In this document: piece after piece, positions 5,609-6,113 of the stretch
Layout of the letters: each line of letters begins with the position of its first letter
Numbering within the stretch: position 1 is the stretch's first letter
From: Aquamicrobium sp.
GTDB taxonomy: Bacteria > Pseudomonadota > Alphaproteobacteria > Rhizobiales > Rhizobiaceae
NCBI GenBank assembly: GCA_014860725.1
Contig: JACZJD010000637.1
Span: 1 to 6,113, forward strand
Direction of reading: 5' to 3'
Length of the DNA: 6,113 nt
The notes under the pieces: generated by a model
The model's database searches: none
Seen by the model: the letters and a program-made list of their open reading frames with translations, nothing else
What the model was told of the DNA's origin: nothing
Translations under genes and position numbers: made by a program

Positions 5609-5633
5609 GGAACACATCGTGGCGCGGGGGGTT
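5609..5633 (+). promoter_or_regulatory. Candidate EcfG/RpoE2-type stress promoter for the CBS-domain protein
   Basis: GGAAC at 5609-5613, 17 bases, GTT at 5631-5633 (GGTT after N16), in the 99-base gap after otsA. The predicted start near 5641 leaves a leader of about 47 bases with a Shine-Dalgarno sequence. Confidence 0.65.
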
Positions 5634-5640
5634 GGGAAAC

Positions 5641-5657
5641 GTCTGCCCGAGGCAGAC
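5641..5657 (+). other. Perfect hairpin at the predicted 5' end of the CBS-gene message
   Basis: GTCTGCC (5641-5647) and GGCAGAC (5651-5657) form a 7-bp stem with a 3-base loop. No T run follows on either strand, so it is not an intrinsic terminator. It starts where the GGAAC-N17-GTT promoter predicts the first transcribed base, which would fit a 5'-protecting stem. Confidence 0.5.
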
Positions 5658-5687
5658 CACCCCGCAACGAGAAAGGGAGAGCAAACC

Positions 5688-6113
5688 ATGAGAGTGAGCG
5701 AAGCGATGACCCGCGACGTCCGCATCGCGCGGCCCGACCAGACCATACAGGAGGCGGCTTCCGTCATGGCCGACATCGATGCGGGCGCCATGCCCGTCGG
5801 CGACCACGATAGGCTCGTCGGCATGCTCACCGACCGCGACATCGCGATCCGCGCCGTGGCCCGCGGCAAGGGGCCGGAGGCGAAGGTGCGCGACGTCATG
5901 TCGGCGGAGGTCAAATACTGCTTCGAGGACGAGGACGCCGACGAGGTCTGCCGCAACCTCGCCGACCAGAAGATCAGGCGCATCCCGGTCGTGAGCCGCG
6001 ACAAGCGCCTCGTCGGCATCCTGTCGCTCGGCGACCTCGCGCGCAGCGCGCCGGAGGATTCGGTGGGCGCGGCGCTGTCGGCGATATCGAGCCCCGGCGG
6101 CGCGCATTCGCAG
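5688..6113 (+). CDS. Two-CBS-domain protein (3' partial)
   Basis: 142 codons are visible, with no stop before the right edge. The protein begins with a short MRVSEAMTRDV segment and carries two CBS domains, about residues 8-62 (containing AGAMPVGD and LVGMLTDRDIAIRAV) and 70-122 (VRDVMSAEVKYC, then RRIPVV and LVGILSLGDLA). Paired CBS domains form a Bateman module that usually binds adenosyl ligands such as AMP, ATP or SAM. No catalytic domain is attached in the visible part, as in stand-alone cytoplasmic CBS proteins. The visible tail ISSPGGAHSQ resembles the end of such proteins, so probably only a few codons are missing. ATG 5688 is supported by AGGGAG 8 bases upstream and by homologous-looking N-termini. 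The gene follows otsA by 99 bases with its own stress promoter. Ligand and partner are unknown. Confidence 0.92.
   Translation, partial: MRVSEAMTRDVRIARPDQTIQEAASVMADIDAGAMPVGDHDRLVGMLTDRDIAIRAVARGKGPEAKVRDVMSAEVKYCFEDEDADEVCRNLADQKIRRIPVVSRDKRLVGILSLGDLARSAPEDSVGAALSAISSPGGAHSQ

Noticed and set aside
4014..6107. 697-codon open frame on the minus strand opposite otsA and the CBS gene
   Set aside because: It is fully antisense to two clear genes with intact family motifs. The translation is low-complexity (Arg, Ala, Val, His, Asp), as expected for the shadow of GC-rich codons.
1..6113. CRISPR arrays, tRNA or rRNA genes, insertion sequences, phage or toxin-antitoxin modules
   Set aside because: I looked on both strands and saw no regularly spaced repeats, cloverleaf-like sequence, transposase motifs or terminal inverted repeats.

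Overview
The window is GC-rich, densely coding DNA with the style of an alphaproteobacterium, most likely one of the Hyphomicrobiales (Rhizobiales). The evidence is the protein flavour (OtsB/OtsA pair, GSP39-type SDR, two-CBS protein) and promoters that fit the alphaproteobacterial general stress sigma factor EcfG/RpoE2 (GGAAC, a 16-17 base spacer, then a CGTT-like box). Genus cannot be fixed from this sequence. I see no tRNA, rRNA, CRISPR array, insertion sequence or phage gene.

Layout: a class V PLP-dependent aminotransferase cut off by the left edge (2-1195, +); a 69-residue two-helix membrane protein (1243-1452, +); a converging small exported protein with two cysteines (1541-1927, -), ended by a clear intrinsic terminator (1481-1515); a short-chain dehydrogenase of the general-stress-protein-39 type (2069-3049, -); a 127-base divergent promoter region; trehalose-6-phosphate phosphatase otsB (3177-3926, +); a 225-base gap; trehalose-6-phosphate synthase otsA (4152-5588, +); and a two-CBS-domain protein (5688 to the right edge, +, stop codon not included).

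The most striking point is regulatory. Five exact GGAAC-N17/18-GTT matches lie in the gaps between genes, each pointing at the next gene (69-aa membrane protein, exported protein, SDR, otsA, CBS protein). A sixth, one base off (GGAAC-N16-CATT), precedes otsB. Every transcription unit whose upstream region is visible therefore has its own candidate EcfG promoter, and I found no exact match inside a coding region. The window reads as a compact general stress response locus.

How the genes may work together: OtsA makes trehalose-6-phosphate from UDP-glucose and glucose-6-phosphate, and OtsB removes the phosphate to give trehalose, a protectant against desiccation, heat and osmotic stress. The SDR, CBS protein, exported protein and membrane protein would be co-induced stress factors of unknown detailed role. 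The last two are the least characterised and gain a testable context from the promoters. The aminotransferase may belong to the same locus, but its promoter is outside the window.
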